NCBI GenBank assembly: GCA_046541715.1
Contig: JBKHCS010000002.1
Location: forward strand, 1-64,000
Source of the DNA: CAYPUT01 sp046541715
Lineage (GTDB): Bacteria > Spirochaetota > Spirochaetia > DSM-27196 > PWMO01
DNA length: 64,000 nt
Direction: 5' to 3'
In this document: piece after piece, positions 25,097 to 32,924 of the stretch
Layout: every line of letters begins with the position of its first letter
Numbering within the stretch: position 1 is the stretch's first letter
Translations under genes and position numbers: made by a program
Notes under the pieces: generated by a model
Told to the model about the DNA's origin: nothing
Databases searched by the model: none
The model's input: the letters and a program-made list of their open reading frames with translations, nothing else

Positions 25097-27742
25097 GTGG
25101 CATCGTCGACGCCCCTCATGGAGCAGTACTCTCGGATCAAGGGACAGTACCCCGACGCGATTCTCTTTTTTCGTCTCGGCGATTTCTACGAGATGTTCCG
25201 GAAGGACGCGGAAGAGGCGGCGCCCATACTCGGCATCACTCTTACACAGCGTCAGGGTATCCCCATGTGCGGCGTTCCGTATCATGCCGCGTCCACCTAC
25301 GTCCGGCGTCTCCTCGACGCCGGGCGGAAGGTCGCGATCTGCGAGCAGCTTCGGCTCCCGGAAGGGGGGAGGGGCCTCGCAGACCGGGGGGTCGTTGAAG
25401 TAGTTACACCGGGTACCGCGACCGAAGAGGAGTTCCTCTCCGACGGAGAGAACAACTACCTTATGGCGCTCTACTGCCGATCCGGGACCTGTTACGCGGC
25501 CTTCCTCGAGGTGTCGACCGGAGAGATGTTTCTCCGGCGTTTCGAACTCGGTCGAGCCGTCGAAGAGGTCCGCCGGGACGTGGCCACCTTTTCTCCTCGA
25601 GAGCTGCTGACGCAGGAATCGCTTCTCGCAGAAGGGCCGAAAGAGCTCCGGTATCTACTTAAGGAGCTCCCTCTCCTTACCAACCGCCTCCCGGATTGGA
25701 GCTTCGACATCAGGGAGGGGCTCGGGGGCCTCGAGCGGACCCTTGGTGTATCGACCCTACGGGGATTCGGCGTGGAGAACGACGACCCGGAGATTGCCGC
25801 CTGCGGCGTCCTTCTGAAGTACGCCGAGGATTCCCTCGGGCGGCCTTTGGCTCACCTGAGATCCCTCGTCCGTCTCGAGGATCTCTCCGTGGTCGGAATA
25901 GACGAGGCGACGCAGCGCAATTTGGAGCTTGTCCGGAGCGGCCTCGACGGCTCGACACGGTATACCCTTCTCTCAGTCCTGGACTATACCCGTTCGGTCC
26001 TCGGGCACCGGTTGATCAAACGGTGGATTCTTTCTCCTCTTCAGGATCTCGAATCCATTCGAAACCGTCAGGACAAGGTCGAGTTTCTCTACCGGAACCA
26101 ACTCCTCCTTTCGGAGGTACGACGGACCCTTTCGGGCTTTCTCGATCTCGAGCGTCTCGCCTCCCGGGTGTCCCTCGGCAGGGCCCACGGGAAGGACGTC
26201 GCGGCCGTCCGGGAGTCTCTCCGGCGCTTTCTCGCCCTCTGCGATCTGTTCTCCGGGAACGACGGGGCCCCCCTCGAGTCCTCGCCGGAGGACCGGGAGG
26301 CGATCCGGGAGCTCTTGATCTATCTAGACGCGGCGATGGTCGAAACCCCGTCTACGGTCAAAACCGAGGGCAACCTTATTCGGGAGGGATTCAGTACGGA
26401 ACTCGACGAGCTTCGAGCCCTGAACGCGAACCGCCGGGAGCTTCTCGAGAGCTATGGGCGGGAGGAACAGGAACGCAGCGGCATTGCGTCCTTGCGCATT
26501 CGTTCGAACCGGGTCCTCGGGCTCTTCTTCGAAGTGACCAAGAGACAGAGCGCGACGGTGCCGGATTACTTTATTCCGCGGCAGAGCCTTTCCAACGTTG
26601 TTCGCTACACGACAGTACCCCTTGGGGAGCTGGAGTCGAAGATTAACGAGGCGCAGGAGAAAGCCCTCGAGCTCGAGGGGACGCTTTTCGACGAGGTCCT
26701 CTCGGCGATCGACAAAAAGGTCGACCTCCTGCAGCGATGCGCCGTCACGGCCGCGGAGATCGACGTAGTACAGTCCCTCGCCTGGGCGGCGACCCGGAGC
26801 GGGTACACGCGACCGAGGGTTGACGATTCCCGGCGGATCGACATTCGCGAGGGACGCCACCCGGTGGTGGAAGCGCATATAGAGGCGGGAACCTTCGTCC
26901 CGAACAGCGTCTCCTTGACCCCCGAGGTTCCCTGTCTCCTTGTTACCGGGCCGAATATGGCGGGGAAATCGACGGTCCTTCGGCAGACGGCACTGATCAC
27001 CGTAATGGCGCAGATGGGCTCCTTCGTTCCGGCGGCCGATTGCCGTATCGGCGTTGTAGACCGGGTGTTCTGCAGGGTCGGCGCTTCGGATAATCTGGCC
27101 AGAGGGGAGTCTACCTTCCTGGTCGAGATGACCGAGACCGCGCATATCCTCCGCAACGCTTCGGACCGAACCTTGGTGATTATGGACGAGGTCGGCCGGG
27201 GCACTACCACCGCAGACGGCCGGGCCCTTGCGCAGTCGGTTTTGGAATACTTGCTCGAGGCCCTCGGGTGTCGAACCCTCTTTGCAACCCATTTTCACGA
27301 GCTCACGTTGATCGAGCATCCACAACTAAAAAACGTCTCTCTCAAGGCGATCGAAGAGGACGGCAGCCTGGTCTTTCCTCGCAATTTGGTAGACGGCCCG
27401 GCGGGGACCTCCTACGGCGTCCACGTCGCCGCGATGGCGGGTCTTCCCGGCACCGTAGTCGACCGCGCTCGGCGCATCCTCGCCGAAACGAAAGACGAGG
27501 TTGCCCCGGGGCCTCCGGCAACCGCCGATGGAATCGATGACGACGACGCGCCCACGGCCGCCGGGGTCCGGCGCCGGGAGGTTGTACCCGGCGGTGATTC
27601 GGCAGTGGGGCTTTTCTCCGAGGGCGACATGGTGATCGGCGAGCTCGGAAGCCTTCGCCTGGAAGAGATTACGCCTCTCGAAGCGCTCAATACCTTGGCC
27701 CGTTGGAAGAGTCGATTGAACGGCGGAGGCAGATCCCGGTAG
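25097..27742 (+). CDS. mutS: DNA mismatch repair protein MutS
   Basis: Recognises base mismatches and starts repair. The 881-residue protein has the mismatch-contacting Phe-x-Glu in FRLGDFYEMF near residue 32, the connector and lever domains, Walker A GPNMAGKST near residues 618-626, Walker B LVIMDEVGRGTTT and the FATHFHELT motif. The C-terminus has an acidic insert and ends TLARWKSRLNGG. The GTG at 25097 is preceded by AGGAGG (25086-25091) with a 5-nt gap. No mutL is in the window. The gene ends 30 bp from the convergent CruF-like gene. Confidence 0.96.
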   Translation: MASSTPLMEQYSRIKGQYPDAILFFRLGDFYEMFRKDAEEAAPILGITLTQRQGIPMCGVPYHAASTYVRRLLDAGRKVAICEQLRLPEGGRGLADRGVVEVVTPGTATEEEFLSDGENNYLMALYCRSGTCYAAFLEVSTGEMFLRRFELGRAVEEVRRDVATFSPRELLTQESLLAEGPKELRYLLKELPLLTNRLPDWSFDIREGLGGLERTLGVSTLRGFGVENDDPEIAACGVLLKYAEDSLGRPLAHLRSLVRLEDLSVVGIDEATQRNLELVRSGLDGSTRYTLLSVLDYTRSVLGHRLIKRWILSPLQDLESIRNRQDKVEFLYRNQLLLSEVRRTLSGFLDLERLASRVSLGRAHGKDVAAVRESLRRFLALCDLFSGNDGAPLESSPEDREAIRELLIYLDAAMVETPSTVKTEGNLIREGFSTELDELRALNANRRELLESYGREEQERSGIASLRIRSNRVLGLFFEVTKRQSATVPDYFIPRQSLSNVVRYTTVPLGELESKINEAQEKALELEGTLFDEVLSAIDKKVDLLQRCAVTAAEIDVVQSLAWAATRSGYTRPRVDDSRRIDIREGRHPVVEAHIEAGTFVPNSVSLTPEVPCLLVTGPNMAGKSTVLRQTALITVMAQMGSFVPAADCRIGVVDRVFCRVGASDNLARGESTFLVEMTETAHILRNASDRTLVIMDEVGRGTTTADGRALAQSVLEYLLEALGCRTLFATHFHELTLIEHPQLKNVSLKAIEEDGSLVFPRNLVDGPAGTSYGVHVAAMAGLPGTVVDRARRILAETKDEVAPGPPATADGIDDDDAPTAAGVRRREVVPGGDSAVGLFSEGDMVIGELGSLRLEEITPLEALNTLARWKSRLNGGGRSR

Positions 27743-27754
27743 AACCGCAGGCCG

Positions 27755-27778
27755 GTTGTATCAGAAGTTGTATCAGAA
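27755..27778. repeat. Perfect 12-bp tandem duplication in the mutS/cruF junction
   Basis: GTTGTATCAGAA occurs twice back to back (27755-27766 and 27767-27778). On the minus strand this repeats the stop codon context of the CruF-like gene (TTC TGA TAC AAC twice), so the duplication gives a second in-frame TGA 12 nt after the first. It looks like a small replication slippage event. Confidence 0.9.
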
Positions 27779-28516
27779 GAGGACCAGGCCGGCGGCGCTC
27801 CAGGCAAGGATTCCCATTACCGTGCTTCCGACAAGGCCCGGGCCGATCATCTTCCAGAAGACGATCTGTCCCACGCTCTGGAGAAACCAGGTAACCAGAT
27901 AGATAATGGTGAGAGGGGCTACCGGGAGGTTAGTCGGCCGGAGTAACAGTGTGACCAACGCAGCCGCGGCGAACCAGCCGGCAAAATTGACCCAGGGTAT
28001 ACCGAAATAGCCCCCTCTTTGATTCCACTTCCAGTAGTTCCACCGGGTCATCTGGGGATCCAGAAACAGGTCCCAAGCCATGAAGGCGGCACCGGCAATC
28101 AAGGCCTGGGTCCAAAGCCCGCCCTGCGGTGCCAGGGCGGCGGCAATGCCCCAGGATGGCGGGATCATCATAAGCCAGGCCAGGGGTATAACCACCGGGA
28201 CGTCGAGTATCTGCGGCTTGAGTACGTCGGTATATGCGTAGCTTCCGAAGGGTACGCCGGTCCTCGACCCGATTACTTCGACGAGGAGCCCGTACACCGG
28301 TATCGCGAGGAGAATCAACGGATTCAATCCATCGCCCGTTCGAAGCAAGAGCAACAGGCTCACCGTCGTCGCCTGGGCGAGGACCCCTAAGGAGATGCCG
28401 GCGCGGATTCCCCGGTCGCCGAAGAGCCACCCGAGAACCGGAACGTTGATCATTATTATGGCCCAGACGCCGAGGGCCAATACTACCGGAAGCGAAAAGT
28501 CAGCAACTACCTGCAT
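27773..28516 (-). CDS. Carotenoid biosynthesis membrane protein, CruF-like 1',2'-hydratase
   Basis: 247 residues with about seven membrane helices. The segments EVIGSRTGVPFGSYAYTD, WDLFLDPQM and GGYFGIPWVNFAGW are hallmarks of the carotenoid biosynthesis protein family that includes the CruF gamma-carotene hydratase and bacterioruberin-type hydratases. These add water across the terminal double bond of an acyclic psi end. The ATG at 28516 shares one base with the TAA stop of the lycopene cyclase gene (TAATG), so the two are co-translated. CruF activity is inferred from family and neighbour; the exact product is uncertain. It ends in the 12-bp duplication noted at 27755-27778. Confidence 0.8.
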   Translation of the reverse strand: MQVVADFSLPVVLALGVWAIIMINVPVLGWLFGDRGIRAGISLGVLAQATTVSLLLLLRTGDGLNPLILLAIPVYGLLVEVIGSRTGVPFGSYAYTDVLKPQILDVPVVIPLAWLMMIPPSWGIAAALAPQGGLWTQALIAGAAFMAWDLFLDPQMTRWNYWKWNQRGGYFGIPWVNFAGWFAAAALVTLLLRPTNLPVAPLTIIYLVTWFLQSVGQIVFWKMIGPGLVGSTVMGILAWSAAGLVLF

Positions 28517-29673
28517 TACGGCCTTCCTAGGATTTTTAGACGGAACCACGCCGCGATGAATGGTCCCCAGGGTACGGTAGCCATTATTTGAACCGTCTCC
28601 CACAAGGAGACCTCTTCGTTCAAGAAGCGGAGGAGCCGGTCGATCGGATTTTTCTTGAAAAGACGGCGAAACACCTCGTGAGAGAGATCTCCCCGGCGGT
28701 AGAGTACGTTAAGGAGTATCGAATCCAAAAGGGCAAAGCGTCCTGGAGTCTTTGGAAGGTCGAAAGGGTGCCCGACCCGACGAAGAGAGTCCGCGATCGC
28801 AAGGGAGTCCCGATAGATTCGATGAAAGGCGAAACCGGTGGAGGCCTTGACGCGCCCTCCCTTTGTTCCGGTCAAGAGGATTCGTTTCCCGGCTCGGCGG
28901 GGAAAGGGGTAATCGGTCATCGGGATAATTCCCGTTTCCGTTTCAACCACTTTATAGTTCCCGGGTTGGACAACCTTGTCGATGTACTCCGTCAATCCCG
29001 CGGTGTACTCCTCTTCGCTCAGGAGGTCGTGGGAGAAAAGGGTGTACTCGACGAGGGCCTCGGTCTCCGAGAAGGGCAGTATGTAGACGAACCGGCAGGT
29101 CTCGTGCTGCGGGGTGCGAAAGTCGAAGAGCGTCGCCCTGTCGGGATCGAATACCGGTTTCTCACTCTCGATAAACCAACCGAGAAAATGCTGCTTCAAG
29201 AAATGGTAGTTCGTCTCGTCGACGGTGAAGTCGCGAGGAATAAACAGGCTGTCGAAGACCCACTCGGCGGTGTAGGGGACCCCGTCCACGACCACCGTGG
29301 CAAACTCTTCTCCGTCTTCGATTCGGTCCACCGTACCGACGAGGCGCGTTACGTTGGGTTTCTCCTCGAGAAGAGCGTAGGAGTCGCGGTAAAAGTCCTC
29401 CCCTCGAAACATGCGGTAGTTCATCGGGGAGATGTCGATGGAGAGCTCTTCTCCGTAGTCGAAGAAGCCGACTTTCTGCCACTTCCGATGGATGAGATGG
29501 TCAAAGGGCGTCTTTTCGGAGGACCAAAAGCACCAGGTGCGGTCGTTCTTTGCCTTGTTGTCTCTATCCACGAGGAGCACGCGTTTATCCTCGAACCCTG
29601 CCTCGACAAGCGCCCTGCCAAGATGGAGCCCTGCGGCGCCCCCACCTGCTATCACGAAGTTGTAATCAGCCAT
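28516..29673 (-). CDS. crtY: Lycopene beta-cyclase, CrtY-like flavoprotein
   Basis: Forms beta-ionone rings at the ends of lycopene-type carotenoids. The 385-residue protein begins with a dinucleotide-binding site (FVIAGGGAAGLHLGRALVEAG), followed by cyclase motifs DRTWCFWSS, FDFRTPQ, FVYILPFSETEALVEYTLFS, GIIPMTDYPFPRR and GTKGGRVKASTGFAFHRI. Length and motifs fit the single-chain CrtY family. The ATG at 29673 was chosen because it lies directly before the FAD-binding strand; longer forms run into the promoter. With the CruF-like gene it should make a one-ring, one-hydroxyl carotenoid. The crtE, crtB and crtI genes needed upstream are not in the window. Confidence 0.88.
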   Translation of the reverse strand: MADYNFVIAGGGAAGLHLGRALVEAGFEDKRVLLVDRDNKAKNDRTWCFWSSEKTPFDHLIHRKWQKVGFFDYGEELSIDISPMNYRMFRGEDFYRDSYALLEEKPNVTRLVGTVDRIEDGEEFATVVVDGVPYTAEWVFDSLFIPRDFTVDETNYHFLKQHFLGWFIESEKPVFDPDRATLFDFRTPQHETCRFVYILPFSETEALVEYTLFSHDLLSEEEYTAGLTEYIDKVVQPGNYKVVETETGIIPMTDYPFPRRAGKRILLTGTKGGRVKASTGFAFHRIYRDSLAIADSLRRVGHPFDLPKTPGRFALLDSILLNVLYRRGDLSHEVFRRLFKKNPIDRLLRFLNEEVSLWETVQIMATVPWGPFIAAWFRLKILGRP

Positions 29674-29694
29674 CTCTTGGTAACCTTGCGGCGA

Positions 29695-29723
29695 AATATA
29701 ACCACCTTTTTGCCGTAAGTCGA
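29695..29723 (-). promoter_or_regulatory. Putative promoter of the carotenoid gene pair
   Basis: On the minus strand TCGACT (29718-29723), 17 nt, TATATT (29695-29700), then 21 nt to the cyclase ATG. The short intergenic region is shared with the divergent comF gene. Confidence 0.5.
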
Positions 29724-29770
29724 AAGCATTGGGAGCGTCGGCTCCGTTGTATCGGATGGAGGTGATAAGA

Positions 29771-30463
29771 ATGAAGCGGCTCTTTCCGGGGTGCTGTACT
29801 CTCTGTGGGCGGGTGAGCATCTCCGGCCGTCCGGTACTCTGTTCGGCGTGCCGCGGGGAGTGCGTTCCGATCAATGGGCCGGTATGCGGGCGATGCGGAC
29901 GGCCCCTCATTTCCGAGGATACTCTGTGCAGCAGGTGTCGTGACCGGCGGGATAACTGCGAAAACCGGTCCGCCGCCGAGTACCGCGGCCGCCTTCAGGA
30001 GGTGATATCGCTCTATAAGCTATCCGGGAATAGGGAGCTTGCCGGTTTTCTCTCGGAGCTCGTGCTGCGGGCTTTCGGAGAGACGCCGGTCGAAAGGGTC
30101 GTAGTTCCGGTCCCGCCGAGCCCCCAGCGGTTAAGGGCTCTCGGCTGGGACCCGGTATCGGAAGTGCTACGGTGTGTCGGAAAACGTCTCTCGATCCAGG
30201 TGCTTCCTCTTCTGGCGCGGACCGAAGGAATGCAACAAAAAGAGCTCGGCTACGAAGAACGTCGCGAAAACGCCAACTCCCTCTTCTCGGTGCGGTTGGA
30301 AGGGCGATCTCCCCAGGCCCCGGCTTTTCGGGAGCTCGGCGGTTCGGGCGTCATCCTCTTTGACGACGTCTTTACAACAGGAGCTACTATGAGCGTCTGC
30401 CGCCGACTGCTCGAGGCGGAGGGCTTCAAAGTAACAGGCAGCCGAACGATCGCGGTAGATTGA
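29771..30463 (+). CDS. comF: ComF family phosphoribosyltransferase-like protein
   Basis: 230 residues with an N-terminal zinc-finger part (CCTLCG, CSAC, CGRCG, CSRC) and a phosphoribosyltransferase domain carrying the PRPP loop VILFDDVFTTGATM near the C-terminus. ComF proteins support DNA uptake in competent bacteria and related ones act in DNA repair; the precise activity is unsettled. A near-perfect ribosome site GGAGGTGAT (29758-29766) decides the ATG at 29771 over an earlier in-frame start. The stop overlaps the -35 box of the rimP promoter. Confidence 0.88.
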   Translation: MKRLFPGCCTLCGRVSISGRPVLCSACRGECVPINGPVCGRCGRPLISEDTLCSRCRDRRDNCENRSAAEYRGRLQEVISLYKLSGNRELAGFLSELVLRAFGETPVERVVVPVPPSPQRLRALGWDPVSEVLRCVGKRLSIQVLPLLARTEGMQQKELGYEERRENANSLFSVRLEGRSPQAPAFRELGGSGVILFDDVFTTGATMSVCRRLLEAEGFKVTGSRTIAVD

Positions 30464-30488
30464 CTTTTGTCGCGGTACCTGCTATCTT
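30460..30488 (+). promoter_or_regulatory. Promoter of the rimP-nusA-infB operon
   Basis: TTGACT (30460-30465), 17-nt spacer, TATCTT (30483-30488). The -35 overlaps the comF stop codon. A terminator-like hairpin follows before the first gene. Confidence 0.65.
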
Positions 30489-30515
30489 CGCTTTACGAAT
30501 AAATCCTTGCGCAGC

Positions 30516-30541
30516 AGGAGTCGGGCACCGACTCCTTTTTT
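30516..30541 (+). terminator. Terminator-type hairpin in the rimP leader (attenuator candidate)
   Basis: GGAGTCGG (30517-30524), a GCA loop and CCGACTCC (30528-30535) form a perfect 8-bp stem, extended by A-T, followed by six T (30536-30541). It has the form of an intrinsic terminator, yet lies between the operon promoter and rimP, so read-through must occur for the NusA operon to be expressed. NusA itself acts on such hairpins, which suggests feedback control. Confidence 0.8.
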
Positions 30542-30562
30542 ATGCTCCAAAGGAACGTGCCG

Positions 30563-30994
30563 GTGATAGAAGGAACCATCTACGACGATATAGAATCCCT
30601 CATCGAGGGGCTCGGGTTCCGCGTTGTGGAGCTGAAGGCTCAGCCGATTCGCAGTGCCTTGATGGTTTCTTTGGTCGTTCACAAGCCCGGAGGAATCGGG
30701 GTGGACGACTGTGCTACGGTCCACCGGACGGTGCTTCCTCGCCTGGAAGCCGTCCTCGATCGAGACGACATTCGTATGGAAGTCAGTTCCCCGGGAATCG
30801 GACGGAAGCTCAAGAGTTGGAGCGAATTCAAGGCGTTTCGCGACGAGGCAATGGTCCTCGGGTTAAGGGATGGAAGCACGGTTTCCGGGGTTGTTTCGTA
30901 TCTCGACCCCGGTTCGATAGAGTTGAAAGACACCGGCGGCCGACGGGTAATCGATACGGATTCGATTGCCTGGGCGCGGCTGAGTGAGGAGTAA
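30563..30994 (+). CDS. rimP: Ribosome maturation factor RimP
   Basis: Assists 30S subunit assembly. The product has the RimP core: LIEGLGFRVVELK, VDDCATVHRTVLPRLEAVL, MEVSSPGIGRKLK and a C-terminal SH3-like part (VSGVVSYLDPGSIELKD). An ATG at 30542 is in frame but touches the T-run of the leader hairpin and has no ribosome site. The GTG at 30563 has AAAGGA (30549-30554) 8 nt before it and gives a standard N-terminus, so it is preferred (143 residues; 150 from the ATG). First gene of the rimP-nusA-infB-rbfA-truB run. Confidence 0.9.
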   Translation: MIEGTIYDDIESLIEGLGFRVVELKAQPIRSALMVSLVVHKPGGIGVDDCATVHRTVLPRLEAVLDRDDIRMEVSSPGIGRKLKSWSEFKAFRDEAMVLGLRDGSTVSGVVSYLDPGSIELKDTGGRRVIDTDSIAWARLSEE

Positions 30995-31009
30995 AGGAGG
31001 CAACAGAAG

Positions 31010-32866
31010 ATGGCGTCCGAGTTAATGGAGGCGATTCGTCTTCTCGTTCAGGAAAAAGGAATCTCCGAAGAGCTGGTCCATAAGACCATCGAAGAATTTC
31101 TCATTGCTGCTTACAAAAAAACGTTTGGGACGGCGGATAACGCCGTGGTGCGGATAAGCGAAGACGAAGAGGAAGTAACCCTCTTCGCCCGAAAGGAGAT
31201 CGTCGAGGACGTCTACGACCCGGTCAATGAGGTCGCCCTCGAAGAGGCCCTGACCTATAATCCCGAGTGTGAAATCGGCGACGAGCTCCTCATCGAGATC
31301 AATCCGATGGAGTTCGACCGAGTCGCGATTCAGAGCGCCAAGCAAAAGGCGCGGCAAACCCTCCGGGAGATCCAAAAAGACACCCTCTATTCCGAGTTTA
31401 GCGATAAAGTCGGTGAGATGATCATCGGCTACTACCAGCGGGAACGCAACGGCAATATCTTCGTCGACCTTGGAAAGACCGAAGGGCTCCTGCCGAAGCG
31501 CTATCAATCTCCCCGGGAGGTCTACCGCCCGAACGACCGCATCAAAGCGCTCATTTACGAAGTTACCAAGACCCCGACGGGTCTGCAGATCATCCTTTCG
31601 AGGACCCACACGGACTTCGTCCGCCGGATTTTTGAGCTGGAAGTCCCGGAGATATACGACAAGACCGTCGAGATCTTCAAGATTGTCCGGGAACCCGGGT
31701 ACCGGACCAAGATCGCCGTCTATTCGAACCGGGAAGACGTCGACCCCGTAGGCGCCTGTGTGGGTTTGCGGGGCGTGAGGATCCAGGCGATAGTCCGGGA
31801 GCTCGAAGGCGAGAAGATCGACATCCTCAAGTACGACAACGACCAACGGATGTTCATCAAGAACGCACTGTCTCCTGCGGAGGTAACCAACGTCGTCATC
31901 GTGGACGAGTCGAAACGACAAGCCCTCGCGGTGGTGCCGGAGAATCAGCTTTCCTTGGCAATCGGCAAGCAGGGGCTGAACGTTCGCCTTGCCAACCGCC
32001 TCGTCGACTGGAACATAGACGTAAAGACCGACGAGCAGTTCGGAGAAATGGATCTGGCTGCGGAATCGAAGCGGGCAGTTTCCGCTCTCTTCGGCGATTA
32101 CGAAGAGGAAGAGATTACCCGGGTCGCCGAGTTGCCGGGTATCTCGGACAGTCTCGTCGCGACCCTCAAGGGAAACGGCATCGAGTACATCGAAGACTTG
32201 GTTGCCCTTTCGGACGAGGACTATACAAAGCTCACCGGCATAACTGCCGGCGACATTGCGGAGCTCCGTCAGATAATCGCTGAGAACGTCGAGATTATCG
32301 AGCAGGAAGAGGAGGCCGCCGCCGAGGAAGAGACTCCGGAAGAGGGGGCCGAACCCGCCGAAGCCGAAGCCGAAGCCGAAGCCGAAGCCGAAGCCGAAGC
32401 CGAAGCCGAAGCCGAAACGGAAGCCGAGGCCGAAATGGAAGCCGAAGCCGAAGCCGAGGCCCCGGAGGAAGAAGCGGCAGAAGCGGCGGGGCCCGAGGCG
32501 GTTGCAACCGAGGAGCCCCCGGCGGAAGCCGCAGAACCCGAGCCGGCCGAACCCGAGGCCCCCGAAGAGGAGAAGGCCGAAGAGCTCGAAGGCGAGGAAC
32601 CCGAACCCGAGGCGGAAGAGGGAATCGCAGAGGAGCCCGAAGAGCCGGAAGAAGAAATTACCGATATTTCGGAGCTTCCGAACATCTCCAAAGAGGTGGT
32701 AAAGCGCCTCAAGGACAACAATGTTTACGACATTGTCGACCTTATCTCTCTCGACGACGAGGAATTGAGGGGGCTCAAGGGTATTACCGAAGAGAACATT
32801 GCCGAAATAAAGGCAATAATCTCTGAAAGTATAGAAGTAATCGAAGAAGACGAGGATTCCGAGTAG
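31010..32866 (+). CDS. nusA: Transcription termination/antitermination protein NusA with duplicated C-terminal HhH repeats
   Basis: Binds RNA polymerase and nascent RNA and tunes pausing, termination and antitermination. The 618-residue protein has the N-terminal polymerase-binding domain, an S1 domain (NGNIFVDLGKTEGLLP), two KH domains (GLRGVRIQAIVRELEGEKIDI and AIGKQGLNVRLANRL), then two similar helix-hairpin-helix acidic repeats (ITRVAELPGI from about residue 369 and ITDISELPNI from about 550). They are separated by a linker of about 110 residues made almost only of Ala, Glu and Pro, which contains an exact hexanucleotide array. An AAAGGAGG ribosome site precedes the ATG. Confidence 0.95.
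   Translation: MASELMEAIRLLVQEKGISEELVHKTIEEFLIAAYKKTFGTADNAVVRISEDEEEVTLFARKEIVEDVYDPVNEVALEEALTYNPECEIGDELLIEINPMEFDRVAIQSAKQKARQTLREIQKDTLYSEFSDKVGEMIIGYYQRERNGNIFVDLGKTEGLLPKRYQSPREVYRPNDRIKALIYEVTKTPTGLQIILSRTHTDFVRRIFELEVPEIYDKTVEIFKIVREPGYRTKIAVYSNREDVDPVGACVGLRGVRIQAIVRELEGEKIDILKYDNDQRMFIKNALSPAEVTNVVIVDESKRQALAVVPENQLSLAIGKQGLNVRLANRLVDWNIDVKTDEQFGEMDLAAESKRAVSALFGDYEEEEITRVAELPGISDSLVATLKGNGIEYIEDLVALSDEDYTKLTGITAGDIAELRQIIAENVEIIEQEEEAAAEEETPEEGAEPAEAEAEAEAEAEAEAEAEAETEAEAEMEAEAEAEAPEEEAAEAAGPEAVATEEPPAEAAEPEPAEPEAPEEEKAEELEGEEPEPEAEEGIAEEPEEPEEEITDISELPNISKEVVKRLKDNNVYDIVDLISLDDEELRGLKGITEENIAEIKAIISESIEVIEEDEDSE
32357..32416 (+). repeat. (GCCGAA)10 microsatellite inside nusA
   Basis: Ten exact tandem copies of GCCGAA encode (Ala-Glu)10 at residues 450-469, followed by degenerate copies to about 32460. 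A change in copy number keeps the frame, so it would alter only the length of the acidic linker. Confidence 0.97.
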
Positions 32867-32874
32867 TCAGATAC

Positions 32875-32904
32875 GTGACGGACCAGCCCATCCTTGTGTA
32901 TGAT
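32875..32904 (+). promoter_or_regulatory. Putative internal promoter before infB
   Basis: GTGACG (32875-32880), an 18-nt spacer and TATGAT (32899-32904) lie in the 58-nt gap between nusA and infB. An AAAAGGGG ribosome site (32913-32920) precedes the infB ATG. This gap is larger than most in the operon. Confidence 0.45.
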
Positions 32905-32924
32905 AGGGACAGAAAAGGGGATTT

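Noticed and set aside
28588..29718. Open frame of 376 codons on the plus strand opposite the lycopene cyclase
   Set aside because: The cyclase motifs on the minus strand are unambiguous and the plus-strand product has no recognisable feature.
32269..32721. Ser/Ala-rich frame opposite the nusA linker
   Set aside because: It is only the complement of the GCCGAA array and its surroundings.
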